Counted from the first letter of the stretch, positions 1 to 9,132 are shown. The stretch is 64,000 bases of DNA from Microbacterium bovistercoris (GCF_003387575.1 NZ_QUAB01000015.1:77365-141364), one strand, 5' to 3'. Numbers and translations are program-made. The notes: a model not told the origin generated them from the letters alone.

Positions 1-2
1 CC

Positions 3-242
3 GCCGCCCCCGAGAGCGTCATCGAGTACGTCGAGCACGGCCTGCGCCTGGTGCGCCCGGGCGGTCTCGTGCTCGTGCCCCGCGTGCTCGCCGGCGGCAG
101 AGCGGCCGACCCCGTGCAGCGTGATGCCGTGACGAGCGCGTACCGCTCCCTGCTGCAGGAGACGCAGGAGTCGGCGGCGGTTCTCGCCGCGATCAACTCC
201 GCAGGAGAGGGACTGCTGCAGCTGTCCCGCGTCTCCGAGTAA
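3..242 (+). CDS. O-methyltransferase, C-terminal part (gene starts before the window)
   Basis: The open frame runs in from the left edge and ends at the TAA at 240-242, giving about 79 residues. It reads like the C-terminal third of a class I SAM-dependent O-methyltransferase of the actinobacterial Rv1220c type. The visible mark is LRLVRPGGLVLV, the strand and turn after the SAM pocket where family members have 'LRPGG'. The SAM-binding motif and metal ligands lie outside the window, so substrate and start cannot be judged. A strong hairpin follows and the next gene, DUF3117, converges on it, a neighbour pair common in actinobacteria. The family call is fairly safe; the substrate is unknown. 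Confidence 0.7.
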   Translation, partial: AAPESVIEYVEHGLRLVRPGGLVLVPRVLAGGRAADPVQRDAVTSAYRSLLQETQESAAVLAAINSAGEGLLQLSRVSE

Positions 243-255
243 CGCGAAGACGCAG

Positions 256-289
256 AAGCGGGGCGACGGATCACTCCGTCGCCCCGCTT
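256..289. terminator. Bidirectional hairpin terminator
   Basis: A perfect 15-bp inverted repeat (256-270 with 275-289) with a TCAC loop lies between the convergent O-methyltransferase and DUF3117 genes. There is no long T-tract, as is usual in high-GC actinobacteria. Confidence 0.75.
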
Positions 290-300
290 CACGTGTCAGG

Positions 301-477
301 TCAGGCTGCGGCGCTCACGACGGCGCCGAGCACGTCGTGGAGCTCCTTCGCTTCAGCGTCGTTGACGGAGACGACGAGTCGTCCCCCGCCCTCGAGCGGA
401 ACCCGCACGATGATGAGGCGGCCCTCCTTCACGGCCTCCATCGGCCCGTCGCCTGTCCTCGGCTTCATCGCTGCCAT
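301..477 (-). CDS. DUF3117 domain protein
   Basis: This 58-residue protein starts MAAMKPRTGDGPMEAVKEGR and contains RLIIVRVPLEGGGRLVVS, the invariant core of DUF3117, a small conserved actinobacterial family of unknown function. The ATG at 475-477 was chosen because an AGGAAAGGAAG Shine-Dalgarno lies just upstream; the frame stays open to 522 but the extra residues are not conserved. A TAGACT box at 509-514 (reverse strand) is a plausible -10. The protein is acidic to neutral with no membrane segment. Identity is secure; its role is not known. Confidence 0.9.
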   Translation of the reverse strand: MAAMKPRTGDGPMEAVKEGRLIIVRVPLEGGGRLVVSVNDAEAKELHDVLGAVVSAAA

Positions 478-559
478 CGTGGCTTCCTTTCCTCGGTGGT
501 ATACGACAAGTCTATAGATCACTCTCAGGATGCGACGCGCGCCCGTGCACAGGGCGACA

Positions 560-1777
560 TCAGGGCACCTGCCAGTAGGTCTGGCCGAGTCCGTACATGA
601 AGTGGATCCACGCCCACTGTGCCAGCAGGCACAGCCCGAGCACGGTCAGCCGGTACCAGCGCGAGCGCGGCACCGCGACCGCACCCCACAGCGGAGTGAG
701 CGGCATGAGCAGGCGGAAGGTGCTGGACTGCGGGAAGAACACCGCGAGCAGGTAGAGCAGGTAGCTGGCGCTCCACAGGCGCAGATCGACGCCGATGGCC
801 CGCACCGCACGCGCACGCAGCAGTGCGTACGCCGCACCGACCACGAGCAGCACCAGCGCGATCAGTCCCACCCAGCCCGGCATCCCCCACTGTGCGAACC
901 AGAACTGCGCGGCCTGCACGAAGCCGTCGAACGGCAGGAACGACTCCGTGCCCATGCCCCAGTTGCGCCGCCAGGCGAGCTCGGTGGCGAGGTAGGCGTT
1001 CGGCTCGCCCGTCGCGATCGCCGCGAGCCCCTGCCAGGAGAATCCGACGGCCGTCGCCAGCGCTCCGAGCGCCACGATGTGCACGACCTCCCGCGCCGGA
1101 AGCGGGTCCTGCCGACGACGCAGCCAGCGCATGATCCCGATCAACCCGAGATAGAGGGCGAACGCGAGGATGCCCGGCCGGGTGAACCCCATCACCGGGA
1201 TCAGCAGGTACAGCCAGCCGTAGCGCCGCCTCGCCACCAGATCGAGCGACACGAGCAGCAGCAGCACGAACAGCGACTCGGCGTACCCGACCTGGAACAT
1301 GGCCGCGAGCGGGCCCGAGGCGAAGAACACGACCGCCCACATCGCGGCGGAGCCGCCGATCCGGTCCCGCAGCAGGCGGTGCAGGGCGAGACAGGCGAGG
1401 TAGCCGGCCACCAGCGCGATCGCGAGCGCGCCGGCACCCCAGGAGCCGAATGCCAGGCCGAGCACCTTCGCGGCATATGCGAACACGGGCATGAACGCCC
1501 AGCCGTTCTCCGCGACATCGCCGGACTCGGTGATCGGCAGTTCCGTCGGATAGCCGTTCTCCGCGACGTACCAGTACCACTGCGCGTCCCAGCCGAGCAC
1601 GAAGTCGTCGATTCCCGGGCTCGCGCCGAACCGCGACAGCGAGGTCGACTCCCCCGCCGCCGCCATCAGGAAGAGCGTGGTGACCACACGCGCCGCGACG
1701 TAGACGACGGCGATGCGCAGCGCGACCGGCAGGCTCACCCACCGGCGGATCGCCGGGGTCAGGACGCCGTCAGCCAC
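560..1777 (-). CDS. PIG-V-like GT-C membrane mannosyltransferase family protein
   Basis: The protein has 405 residues and about ten hydrophobic helices. Near residue 62 it has [15 protein letters not shown], matching the WDxxWYxxIAxxGY motif in the first external loop of PIG-V/GT-C mannosyltransferases. These enzymes move sugars from polyprenyl-phosphate donors onto lipids or proteins on the outer membrane face; the acceptor here is unknown. The start overlaps the 3' end of dapE by 19 bases, so the two are probably co-transcribed. Position and overlap do not imply a role in lysine synthesis. The family call rests on the motif and topology. Confidence 0.7.
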   Translation of the reverse strand: MADGVLTPAIRRWVSLPVALRIAVVYVAARVVTTLFLMAAAGESTSLSRFGASPGIDDFVLGWDAQWYWYVAENGYPTELPITESGDVAENGWAFMPVFAYAAKVLGLAFGSWGAGALAIALVAGYLACLALHRLLRDRIGGSAAMWAVVFFASGPLAAMFQVGYAESLFVLLLLVSLDLVARRRYGWLYLLIPVMGFTRPGILAFALYLGLIGIMRWLRRRQDPLPAREVVHIVALGALATAVGFSWQGLAAIATGEPNAYLATELAWRRNWGMGTESFLPFDGFVQAAQFWFAQWGMPGWVGLIALVLLVVGAAYALLRARAVRAIGVDLRLWSASYLLYLLAVFFPQSSTFRLLMPLTPLWGAVAVPRSRWYRLTVLGLCLLAQWAWIHFMYGLGQTYWQVP

Positions 1778-2832
1778 GCGCGCAGTCCGCGCTCGACGGC
1801 GTCGATCTGCGCGACAGGGACCCGCTCCTCGTCATGATGCGCGAGATGCGGGTCGCCGGGGCCGTAGTTCACCGCGGGGACGCCGAGCGCCGAGAAGCGA
1901 GCCACGTCCGTCCAGCCGTACTTCGGCCGAGCCTCGCCGTCGACGGCGGCGAGGAAGTCCCTGGCGATCGGCGCGTCCAGTCCGGGACGCGCACCGTCCG
2001 AGGCATCCGTCACCTCGACCTCGAAACCGGCGAACACGCTGCGCACGTGCGCTTCGGCCTCGGCGACGTCCTTGCTCGGTGCGAAGCGGTAGTTCACCTC
2101 GACCTCGCACAGATCGGGGATCACGTTGCCAGCGACGCCGCCGCTGATCTTCACGGCGTTCAGGCCCTCGCGGTAGACCAGCCCCTCCACCGGCACCTCG
2201 CGAGCGCGGTACTCGGCGAGCCTCGCGAGGACCGGCGCCGCACCATGGATCGCGTTCTCCCCGATCCAGGAACGGGCGCTGTGCGCGCGCACACCGTGGG
2301 TGCGCACGACGACGCGCAGCGTGCCGTTGCATCCGCCCTCGACCTCGCCGTTCGAAGGCTCTCCGAGGATTGCGAAGTCGGCCTGGAACAGATCGGGGCG
2401 CACAGCCGCGAGCAGTCCGAGGCCGTTCTTCGTCGCCTCGACCTCTTCGTTGTCGTACCACATCCACGTGATGTCGGCCGTGGGCTCGGTGAGCTCCACC
2501 GCGAGCTTCAGCTGCACCGCCACGCCGGCTTTCATGTCGACGGTGCCCCGCCCCCACAGGTAGGCCTCGCCGTCGATCTCCATGTCACGGGTGGGCAGGT
2601 TGTCATTGATCGGGACGGTGTCGATGTGCCCCGCGATGACCACGCGCTGCTCGCGGCCGAGGTCTGTGCGGGCGACGATCGTGTTCCCGTGCCGGATCAC
2701 CTCGAGGTGTGCGCATCTGCGCACAACCTCCTCGATCGCGTCGGCGAGCGCGGCCTCGTCACCCGAGACGCTGTGGAAATCGCAGATCGCACGGGTGAGT
2801 TCGACGGAGGAAACGGACGGATCGAGCGCCAT
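1759..2832 (-). CDS. dapE: Succinyl-diaminopimelate desuccinylase
   Basis: This M20 zinc peptidase-like amidohydrolase (357 aa, normal family length) removes succinate from N-succinyl-LL-diaminopimelate in the lysine/meso-DAP pathway, so it feeds peptidoglycan and protein synthesis. It shows the metal motifs GHIDTVP (about residues 68-74) and [10 protein letters not shown], then DNEEVEA carrying the catalytic Glu, and [14 protein letters not shown]. It is divergent from dapD across 45 bp. The ATG lies seven bases below a TAAGCT -10 box, so the mRNA is probably leaderless. The actinobacterial DapE form and its neighbour make the call very safe. Confidence 0.93.
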   Translation of the reverse strand: MALDPSVSSVELTRAICDFHSVSGDEAALADAIEEVVRRCAHLEVIRHGNTIVARTDLGREQRVVIAGHIDTVPINDNLPTRDMEIDGEAYLWGRGTVDMKAGVAVQLKLAVELTEPTADITWMWYDNEEVEATKNGLGLLAAVRPDLFQADFAILGEPSNGEVEGGCNGTLRVVVRTHGVRAHSARSWIGENAIHGAAPVLARLAEYRAREVPVEGLVYREGLNAVKISGGVAGNVIPDLCEVEVNYRFAPSKDVAEAEAHVRSVFAGFEVEVTDASDGARPGLDAPIARDFLAAVDGEARPKYGWTDVARFSALGVPAVNYGPGDPHLAHHDEERVPVAQIDAVERGLRAWLTAS

Positions 2833-2839
2833 GACTCAC

Positions 2840-2845
2840 AGCTTA
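2840..2845 (-). promoter_or_regulatory. -10 box of dapE (leaderless)
   Basis: TAAGCT on the minus strand is followed by 7 bases and then the ATG of dapE. Transcription should start at or next to the start codon. Confidence 0.6.
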
Positions 2846-2865
2846 GTTCGGCCATTCGGATGCTC

Positions 2866-2871
2866 TACCGT
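2866..2871 (+). promoter_or_regulatory. -10 box of dapD (leaderless)
   Basis: TACCGT is followed by 6 bases and the ATG of dapD. With the dapE box it forms a compact divergent promoter pair for two enzymes of one pathway. Confidence 0.6.
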
Positions 2872-2877
2872 TGAAGC

Positions 2878-3831
2878 ATGAGCACTGAGCGCACTGTCTG
2901 GGGCATCGGCCTGTCGACCATCGCCGCGGACGGCACCGTTCTGGACGCCTGGTACCCCGAGCTCGGCTTCGGCGAGCCGGATGCCGGTGACGCGGCCACG
3001 GCCGCCGACACCTGGGGCGCCCTCGCCGACATCGACGAGCGCCGCGCCGTGCGGACCGAGCTCGTGCAGACCTCTGTCGACCTCGACGCCGCTGTCGCAT
3101 CGACCGCGGATGCCTACCTGCGTCTCCAGGCGCTGTCGCGCCTTCTGGTCCGCCCGAACGAGCTGAACCTGGACGGGATCTTCGGCCACCTGCCGAACAA
3201 CGCGTGGACCTCGGCCGGCCCGATGCTGCCCGCCGAGGCCGAGCGCCTCCGCCCGCTGCTGCAGAGCCACGGCCTCCAGGTGCAGGGCCTGGACAAGTTC
3301 CCCCGCCTCACCGACTACGTGCTGCCGGAGGGCGTGCGCATCGCCGACGCCTCCCGGGTGCGACTGGGCGCACACCTCTCCCCCGGCACGACCGTCATGC
3401 ACGAGGGCTTCGTGAACTTCAACGCCGGGACGCTCGGCCCCGTGATGGTCGAGGGACGCATCTCGCAGGGCGTGGTCGTCGGCGCGAACAGCGACATCGG
3501 CGCCGGCGCCTCGATCATGGGCACGCTGTCCGGCGGCGGCACCGTGCGCGTCTCCATCGGCGAGCGCTCGCTGCTCGGCGCCAATGCGGGCATCGGCATC
3601 GCCCTCGGCGACGACTGCATCGTCGAGGCAGGGCTGTACGTCACCGCCGGTTCGAAGGTGGTCCTCGCCGACGGGCCGAACACCGCCGACGGCGGCAAGC
3701 CGACGGTCAAGGCCGCGGAACTCTCCGGCCGCAACGGCATCCTGTTCTGGCGCAACTCTGTGACCGGCGCGATCGAGGCCAAGCAGCGCGCCGGCGTCGG
3801 CGTGACTCTGAACGAGGCACTGCACGCCTGA
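2878..3831 (+). CDS. dapD: 2,3,4,5-tetrahydropyridine-2,6-dicarboxylate N-succinyltransferase
   Basis: DapD transfers succinate from succinyl-CoA to tetrahydrodipicolinate, the step that commits the succinylase branch of DAP synthesis. The protein (317 aa) is of the longer actinobacterial type: an N-terminal domain with LNLDGIFGHLPNNAW (about residues 97-111), then a left-handed beta-helix with hexapeptide turns such as GVVVGANSDIGAGASIMGTL. The conserved GRNGILFWRNS segment sits near the C-terminus. It is divergently transcribed from dapE, and dapC lies 3.4 kb away, so three DAP genes of one pathway are in the window. Confidence 0.95.
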   Translation: MSTERTVWGIGLSTIAADGTVLDAWYPELGFGEPDAGDAATAADTWGALADIDERRAVRTELVQTSVDLDAAVASTADAYLRLQALSRLLVRPNELNLDGIFGHLPNNAWTSAGPMLPAEAERLRPLLQSHGLQVQGLDKFPRLTDYVLPEGVRIADASRVRLGAHLSPGTTVMHEGFVNFNAGTLGPVMVEGRISQGVVVGANSDIGAGASIMGTLSGGGTVRVSIGERSLLGANAGIGIALGDDCIVEAGLYVTAGSKVVLADGPNTADGGKPTVKAAELSGRNGILFWRNSVTGAIEAKQRAGVGVTLNEALHA

Positions 3832-4147
3832 GCCGGCGTCCGTGCTGCACTTCTGTGTTCGCGCGGCACTTCGGCGTTCACGCTACGCGGATCTGCGGCG
3901 CATGAGCGACAGAAAGTAGCGCGAGCACGTCGGCCTCAGGGAGCTGCCGCCTGCAGGAGCAGCGGACGCACAGGCGCCGGCTGATAGAGTCGACGTGACG
4001 CTCCTCGCTGAGCGAGACGTCTGCGTCGTCGATACATGTTCCGCCCCGGATGCCGGTGGCGATCCTCTCGAGCGGCGAACCGATGCGCGATCCCGCGCCG
4101 TCGCCCATTCGCGCAACGAATCGCGCCCCTTTCACGGAGATACCCCT
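3832..4147 (+). promoter_or_regulatory. Intergenic region and likely long structured leader of the helicase gene
   Basis: This 316-base region holds no convincing gene. A TAGAGT box at 3985-3990 could be the -10, which would give a leader of about 150 bases. An imperfect hairpin (GACGT...GCTC with GAGC...ACGTC, about 3992-4021) lies at its start. Long leaders are common for cold-induced DEAD-box helicases; regulation here is inferred. Confidence 0.35.
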
Positions 4148-5683
4148 ATGCCTTCCTTCCTCGACCTCGGCGTGCCCGCGCCGCTCGCCGCCGTGCTCGC
4201 AGCCGACGGCAAGACCGAGGCGTTCGCCATCCAGCGCGACACGCTCCCCGACTCCCTCGCAGGGCGCGATCTGCTCGGCCGCGGCCGTACCGGCAGCGGC
4301 AAGACCATCGCGTTCGCGCTGCCGCTCGTGGCCCGGCTGACGGATGCTGCGCAGCGCAGCCGCCCCGGCCACCCGCGCGGCCTGGTGCTCGCGCCGACCC
4401 GCGAGCTCGCCACGCAGATCGCCGCGACCGTCACCCCGCTGGCGAAGGCCGTCGGTCTGAAGGTCACCACGATCTTCGGCGGCGTCAGCCAGCGCCCGCA
4501 GGAGCAGGCGCTGCGCGCCGGTGCCGACATCGTCGTGGCCTGCCCCGGCCGCCTCGAAGACCTCATGAAGCAGGGCGTCGTGAAGCTCGACGCCGTCGAG
4601 GTCGCCGTGCTCGACGAGGCCGACCACATGGCCGACCTCGGCTTCCTGCCCGGCGTCACCCGCATCCTCGCCGCGACCCCGCAGGGCGGTCAGCGCCTGC
4701 TGTTCAGCGCGACGCTCGACCGCGGCATCGACGTGCTCGCCAAGCGCTTCCTGCGAGGCGCCGTCAGCCACGAGGTCGACGAGGCCAGCGTGCCCGTCGG
4801 CGAGATGACCCACCGCGTGCTGCTCTCGCCCGATGCCGACGCCAAGAAGCAGCTGGTCCAGGACCTCGCCGCAGGCCTCGGCCGCCGCATCCTCTTCACA
4901 CGGACCAAGCACCAGGCCAAGAAGCTGGCCAAGGTGCTCACCGCCGCCGGCATCCCCTCGGTCGACCTGCACGGCAACCTGGGCCAGAACGCACGTGAAC
5001 GCAATCTGGCCGCGTTCTCGGCCGACCCCGCCGAGGGCGGCGTGCGCGTGCTGGTGGCGACCGACGTCGCCGCACGCGGCGTGCACGTCGACGACGTCGA
5101 ACTGGTCGTGCACGTGGATCCGCCGATGGAGCACAAGGCGTACCTGCACCGCTCCGGCCGCACCGCGCGCGCCGGTGCCGCCGGCACCGTCGTCACCGTC
5201 GTGCTGCCCGAGCAGCGCCGCGACACCAAGGACCTGCTGCGCAAGGCGCAGATCACCGCCGACCTCGAGCCCGTCACCGCGGCGATCGTCGACGAGCTGG
5301 TCGGCGAGCGCGCGGCGAAGGTCAAGTACGTGCCGGTCGTGAAGCAGCCTCAGGGCGGCGGCCAGAAGAAGAAGCCGCAGGCAGGTCAGCAGGGCGGCCA
5401 GAAGCAGGGTCGCCCGGCACAGGGGGCCGCGCAGGAGGGCCGCGCACAGGGCGGTCAGCGTTCCGGCCGCCGCCGTTCCGGTGGCGCCCAGGGTCAGGCA
5501 TCCGCCCGTAACGACGTGCCCCGCAGCGGATCGGTCACCCGGTACTCGAGCGAGACCGCAGCGCCCGCGGGCCAGCCGCGCCGCCACGACGGCCACCCCG
5601 CGACCTCGCACGACGGCGCCGCCCCTGCGCGGAACCGTCGTCGCCGCGCCCAGCGCCCTTCCGGCGCCCCGCGCACGCACTGA
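4148..5683 (+). CDS. DEAD-box ATP-dependent RNA helicase
   Basis: The 511-residue protein is an SF2 RNA helicase that remodels RNA or ribosome precursors in the cytoplasm. Visible motifs are Q-motif FAIQRDTLP, motif I GRTGSGKT (about 50-57), motif Ia PTRELA, motif II VLDEADHMADLGF, motif III SAT, motif V ATDVAARGVHV and motif VI HRSGRTARAG. After about residue 400 comes a low-complexity tail rich in Gln, Gly, Arg and Lys (repeated QGG and GGQ), typical of RNA-binding extensions. The ATG at 4148 follows CACGGAGATACCCCT with a GGAG ribosome site; the frame extends upstream but lacks family similarity there. Confidence 0.92.
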   Translation: MPSFLDLGVPAPLAAVLAADGKTEAFAIQRDTLPDSLAGRDLLGRGRTGSGKTIAFALPLVARLTDAAQRSRPGHPRGLVLAPTRELATQIAATVTPLAKAVGLKVTTIFGGVSQRPQEQALRAGADIVVACPGRLEDLMKQGVVKLDAVEVAVLDEADHMADLGFLPGVTRILAATPQGGQRLLFSATLDRGIDVLAKRFLRGAVSHEVDEASVPVGEMTHRVLLSPDADAKKQLVQDLAAGLGRRILFTRTKHQAKKLAKVLTAAGIPSVDLHGNLGQNARERNLAAFSADPAEGGVRVLVATDVAARGVHVDDVELVVHVDPPMEHKAYLHRSGRTARAGAAGTVVTVVLPEQRRDTKDLLRKAQITADLEPVTAAIVDELVGERAAKVKYVPVVKQPQGGGQKKKPQAGQQGGQKQGRPAQGAAQEGRAQGGQRSGRRRSGGAQGQASARNDVPRSGSVTRYSSETAAPAGQPRRHDGHPATSHDGAAPARNRRRRAQRPSGAPRTH

Positions 5684-5726
5684 GTCCTCGGTGAGGGCTC
5701 CACGCGGCCCGTCCGAGAATGCGAAA

Positions 5727-5760
5727 CGGCCCCGGCATCCTTCCTCGGATGCCGGGGCCG
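5727..5760. terminator. Bidirectional hairpin terminator
   Basis: A 14-bp perfect inverted repeat with a 6-base loop lies between the convergent helicase and citrate synthase genes. Confidence 0.75.
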
Positions 5761-5770
5761 CTGCGTGCGC

Positions 5771-7060
5771 TCAGGCGCCGGGGTACGAGCGCTCCGGGGC
5801 GCCGACGTACAGCTGCTGCGGGCGGCCGATCTTCGTCTGCGGGTCGAGCTGCAGCTCGCGCCACTGCGCGAGCCAGCCGGGCAGCCGGCCGATTGCGAAC
5901 AGCACGGTGAACATGCGGGTCGGGAAGCCCATGGCCTTGTAGATCACGCCGGTGTAGAAGTCGACGTTCGGGTACAGGCGGCGCTCCTGGAAGTACTCGT
6001 CGGCGAGGGCGATCTCCTCGAGCTCCTTCGCCAGGTCGAGCAGCGGGTCGCTGACGCCGAGCGAGGCGAGCACCTCGTCGGCGGCCGACTTCACGAGCTT
6101 GGCGCGCGGGTCGTAGTTCTTGTAGACGCGGTGCCCGAAGCCCATCAGCTTCACGCCCTGCTCCTTGTTCTTGACGCGCTCGACGAACCGCTGCACGCTC
6201 TGACCGGACTCCCGGATCTGACCGAGCATCGTGAGCACCGCCTCGTTCGCACCGCCGTGCAGCGGCCCGGACAGCGCCTGGATGCCGGCGGAGACCGAAG
6301 CGAACTGGTTGGCGCCGGTGGACCCGACCAGGCGCACCGTCGAGGTGGAGGCGTTCTGCTCGTGGTCCTCGTGCAGGATCAGCAGCAGTTCGAGCGCCTT
6401 GGACATGACGGGGTTGACTTCGTAGTCCTCGCTCATCACGCCGAAGTTCAGCTTCAGGAAGTTGTCCACGAAGCTGAGTGAGTTGTCGGGGTAGAGGAAG
6501 GCCTGGCCGACGCTCTTCTTGTGCGCATAGGCGGCGATCACCGGCAGCTTGGCGAGCATGCGGATCTGGTTCAGCTCCACGTGCTCGGGGTTGGCCGGGT
6601 CGGAGTGGTCCTGGTAGTAGGTCGACAGCGCGGCCACGGCCGACGACAGCACGGCCATCGGGTGCGCGTTGTCGGGCAGCGCCGAGAAGAAGTGCTTGAG
6701 GTCCTCGTGCAGCAGCGTGTGCTTGCGGATCTGCTCGTCGAAGCCCGCCAGCTCGTCCGCGGTCGGCAGCTCGCCGTAGATCAGCAGCCACGCCACCTCG
6801 AGGTAGCTGCAGTTCTTCGCGATCTGCTCGATCGGGTACCCGCGGTAGCGCAGGATGCCCTTGTCGCCGTCGATGTAGGTGATCGACGACTTCGCGGATG
6901 CGGTGTTCACGAAGCCGTAGTCCAGACCGGTGTAGCCGGTCTGACGGGTCAGGGTCGAGAAGTCGATGCTCCCCACACCCGAAGTGGGCTGAAGGACGGG
7001 GAACTCGGCGATCCTGTCGCCGACGGTGAGTGTCGCCTTCTCCGGCAGAGCTGTGCTCAC
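5771..7060 (-). CDS. gltA: Citrate synthase
   Basis: This type II citrate synthase (429 aa) condenses acetyl-CoA and oxaloacetate at the entry of the TCA cycle. Key segments are HGGANEAV (catalytic His), GFGHRVYKNYDPRA (second His) and VDFYTGVIYKAMGFP with the catalytic Asp. The N-terminus has the short antiparallel sheet typical of the Gram-negative/actinobacterial form. The GTG at 7058-7060 is chosen because a full AGGAGG lies just upstream; the frame continues to 7783 but that part is antisense to dapC and has no family similarity. The 167-base upstream gap holds a possible TAGGCT -10 near 7165-7170. Confidence 0.95.
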   Translation of the reverse strand: MSTALPEKATLTVGDRIAEFPVLQPTSGVGSIDFSTLTRQTGYTGLDYGFVNTASAKSSITYIDGDKGILRYRGYPIEQIAKNCSYLEVAWLLIYGELPTADELAGFDEQIRKHTLLHEDLKHFFSALPDNAHPMAVLSSAVAALSTYYQDHSDPANPEHVELNQIRMLAKLPVIAAYAHKKSVGQAFLYPDNSLSFVDNFLKLNFGVMSEDYEVNPVMSKALELLLILHEDHEQNASTSTVRLVGSTGANQFASVSAGIQALSGPLHGGANEAVLTMLGQIRESGQSVQRFVERVKNKEQGVKLMGFGHRVYKNYDPRAKLVKSAADEVLASLGVSDPLLDLAKELEEIALADEYFQERRLYPNVDFYTGVIYKAMGFPTRMFTVLFAIGRLPGWLAQWRELQLDPQTKIGRPQQLYVGAPERSYPGA

Positions 7061-7227
7061 GCCAAACCTCCTGCTGATTCGAAGTCGCGGGCGGACGAAA
7101 AGTCTTCTTGCGCCTGTCAGGCGCGGCACCACTGGCCTGAGGGCGACCGTATGGCTTTTACAGCCTAGTCCGGCGATGAGCCAACTGTGACATCCACCAA
7201 GGTACAGCGGATTATGACTGACAGAAC

Positions 7228-8340
7228 CTACAGCGCTGTCGCGCGCAGACGTGCGGCGCCGGCCTCGATCCGCTCCAGCGACGCCGTGAGCGAGAGCCGC
7301 ACATGCTCCCCCGAGAAGCCGCCGTAGAAGGGACCTGGACCGGCGAGGATGCCGAGATCGGCCAGCCGGCCCATCGACTCCCAGGCATCCCGCCCCTCGG
7401 TCGCCCACAGGTAGAGCCCCGCCTCCGAGCCGTCGATGCGGAACCCCGCCTGCTGGAGCGCGGGAAGCAGCGCGTCGCGCCGCGCGCGGTAGAGCCGCTT
7501 CTGCGCGGCGACGTGCTCGTCGTCGCCGAGGGCGACGGCCATGGCATGCTGCACCGGCTGAGGCGGCATGAGCCCCAGGTGCTTGCGCGCGGTGAGGAGA
7601 TCGGCGATCACCGTGCGGCATCCGGCGACGAACGCGGCGCGGTACCCGGCGAGATTGGACTGCTTGCTGAGCGAGTACACGCTCAGCAGGCCGGAGCGAT
7701 TCCCGCCGGTCACGCGCGGATCGAGCACCGAGGGCACCGGTTCGGATGCCCAGGGGCCGTCCCAGCCGAGCTCGGCGTAGCACTCGTCGCTCGCCAGGAT
7801 CGCGCCGAGCTCGCGGGCACGAGCCACGGCCGCGGCGAGTTCGCCCGTGGTCCAGGTGCGACCGTCGGGGTTCCCCGGGGTGTTGATCCAGATCAGCCGA
7901 GTGCCCTCAGGCCACTCGGCCGGGTCATCCGAGGGCAGCGGCGTCGCACCGGCCACGCGTGCGCCGACCTCGTAGGTCGGGTACGCGACCCGCGGATGCA
8001 CCACGATGTCGCCCGCACCCAGCCCGAGAAGCGTGGGCAGCAGCGCCACGAACTCCTTGGATCCGATCGTGGGCAGCACGTTGTCCACGGTGAGGTCCGG
8101 CACCCCGCGGCGCCGCGCATACCAGTCCGCGATCGCCTCACGGAGGGCGGGGGTGCCGACCGTCTGCGGGTAGGCGTGCGCGTCGGTCGCCTCGGCGAGC
8201 GCGCGCCGCACGACCTCAGGCGTGGGGTCGACGGGCGAGCCGATCGACAGGTCGACGATGCCGCCCGGATGCAGCGCTGCACGCTCGCGATACGGGACCA
8301 CCGCATCCCACGGGTAGTCGGCGAGGTCGCGGACGCTCAC
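7228..8340 (-). CDS. dapC: Succinyldiaminopimelate transaminase
   Basis: This PLP-dependent fold-type I aminotransferase (370 aa) makes N-succinyl-LL-diaminopimelate, the substrate of DapE. The frame shows DLSIGSPVDPTP near the N-terminus, NTPGNPDG (Asn contacting PLP), ASDECYAELGW, and SLSKQSNLAGYRAAF containing the Schiff-base lysine. The GTG start at 8338-8340 overlaps the TAG of fdxA by one base, so it is translationally coupled to fdxA. The fdxA-dapC pair is conserved in actinobacteria and supports dapC over a generic aminotransferase. Confidence 0.92.
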   Translation of the reverse strand: MSVRDLADYPWDAVVPYRERAALHPGGIVDLSIGSPVDPTPEVVRRALAEATDAHAYPQTVGTPALREAIADWYARRRGVPDLTVDNVLPTIGSKEFVALLPTLLGLGAGDIVVHPRVAYPTYEVGARVAGATPLPSDDPAEWPEGTRLIWINTPGNPDGRTWTTGELAAAVARARELGAILASDECYAELGWDGPWASEPVPSVLDPRVTGGNRSGLLSVYSLSKQSNLAGYRAAFVAGCRTVIADLLTARKHLGLMPPQPVQHAMAVALGDDEHVAAQKRLYRARRDALLPALQQAGFRIDGSEAGLYLWATEGRDAWESMGRLADLGILAGPGPFYGGFSGEHVRLSLTASLERIEAGAARLRATAL

Positions 8341-8660
8341 TACTCGCCCTGCGGGGGAAGCACCGCGATGACCGGGTGGTCGTGGTGGATGACGCCCACC
8401 TTCGCCGCGCCGCCCGGGGAGCCGATCTCGTCGAAGAACTCGACGTTGGCCTTGTAGTAGTCGGCCCACTCCTCGGGCAGATCGTCCTCGTAGTAGATCG
8501 CCTCGACCGGGCAGACCGGCTCGCAGGCACCGCAGTCCACGCACTCGTCGGGATGGATGTAGAGCGAGCGCTCACCCTCGTAGATGCAATCGACGGGGCA
8601 TTCGTCGACGCAGGCTCGATCCTTCACATCGACACAGGGCAGGGCGATCACATACGTCAC
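8340..8660 (-). CDS. fdxA: 7Fe ferredoxin
   Basis: This 106-residue ferredoxin carries one 3Fe-4S and one 4Fe-4S cluster and moves electrons in the cytoplasm. The cysteines are C9 then CVDECPVDC (about 17-25), and [18 protein letters not shown] further on. The acidic C-terminal extension with [13 protein letters not shown] is typical of actinobacterial FdxA. Translation begins at GTG 8658-8660, six bases below a TAGACT box, so the mRNA is probably leaderless. It is the first gene of the fdxA-dapC unit. Confidence 0.95.
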   Translation of the reverse strand: MTYVIALPCVDVKDRACVDECPVDCIYEGERSLYIHPDECVDCGACEPVCPVEAIYYEDDLPEEWADYYKANVEFFDEIGSPGGAAKVGVIHHDHPVIAVLPPQGE

Positions 8661-8666
8661 CCGCTC

Positions 8667-8672
8667 AGTCTA
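8667..8672 (-). promoter_or_regulatory. -10 box of fdxA (leaderless)
   Basis: TAGACT on the minus strand, 6 bases before the GTG of fdxA. Confidence 0.6.
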
Positions 8673-9110
8673 CGACCGATCGGGCTCCGCCTCGGGTCGC
8701 TCCGGCACGGTCGCCACCTGCTCCGACACAGGCTCGGGTCGCGCGGACGCCGCCCGGAGCTTCGAGAGGTCGGGGAAGGCGACCACCAGCAGCACGATCC
8801 CCCCGACCAGGAAGGTCCAGATCTGCCCCAGCGGGGTGTTCGGCACGATCACGGAGCCGCCGGGGCCGCGCTGCGAGATCACGAAGATCAGCGCGAGCAT
8901 CCCGATGCCGCCCGCCAGAGCCGCCCACCGGTCGTCGGTGAGCGCTCGCAGGGCGATCAGCAGCGCGGCGCAGGCGATCGCGCCGAGGATCATTCCGACG
9001 GGGACCGGCCCCCAGGTGTAGCTGTGCGCGATGGTCGCGGCGACGCCGTACACCGCGCCGACGATGGCGGCGGCGAGCCAGGACAGGCCGCGGGAGATCC
9101 AGTGGGGCAC
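8670..9110 (-). CDS. Four-helix integral membrane protein (DUF6113-like)
   Basis: The 146-residue protein has four hydrophobic segments (roughly 10-28, 38-57, 66-82, 95-113) and a charged Pro/Glu-rich tail. It resembles the small membrane proteins annotated DUF6113 next to fdxA-dapC in related actinobacteria; that link is from memory of context, not a search. The start is the GTG at 9108-9110, six bases below TAGGCT, pointing to a leaderless transcript. The function is unknown. Confidence 0.65.
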   Translation of the reverse strand: MPHWISRGLSWLAAAIVGAVYGVAATIAHSYTWGPVPVGMILGAIACAALLIALRALTDDRWAALAGGIGMLALIFVISQRGPGGSVIVPNTPLGQIWTFLVGGIVLLVVAFPDLSKLRAASARPEPVSEQVATVPERPEAEPDRS

Positions 9111-9116
9111 GGGAAA

Positions 9117-9122
9117 AGCCTA
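9117..9122 (-). promoter_or_regulatory. -10 box of the DUF6113-like gene (leaderless)
   Basis: TAGGCT on the minus strand, 6 bases before the GTG start. Confidence 0.6.
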
Positions 9123-9132
9123 GACCGTCGTC

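Noticed and set aside
3878-5680. 600-residue frame antisense to the helicase
   Set aside because: It is a shadow of high-GC coding DNA: composition is Arg/Gly/Ala-rich with no motifs, and the sense frame has all the helicase motifs.
7061-7783. N-terminal extension of citrate synthase to 670 residues
   Set aside because: The extra part is antisense to dapC, Arg-rich and unlike the family. A GTG with AGGAGG marks the true start.
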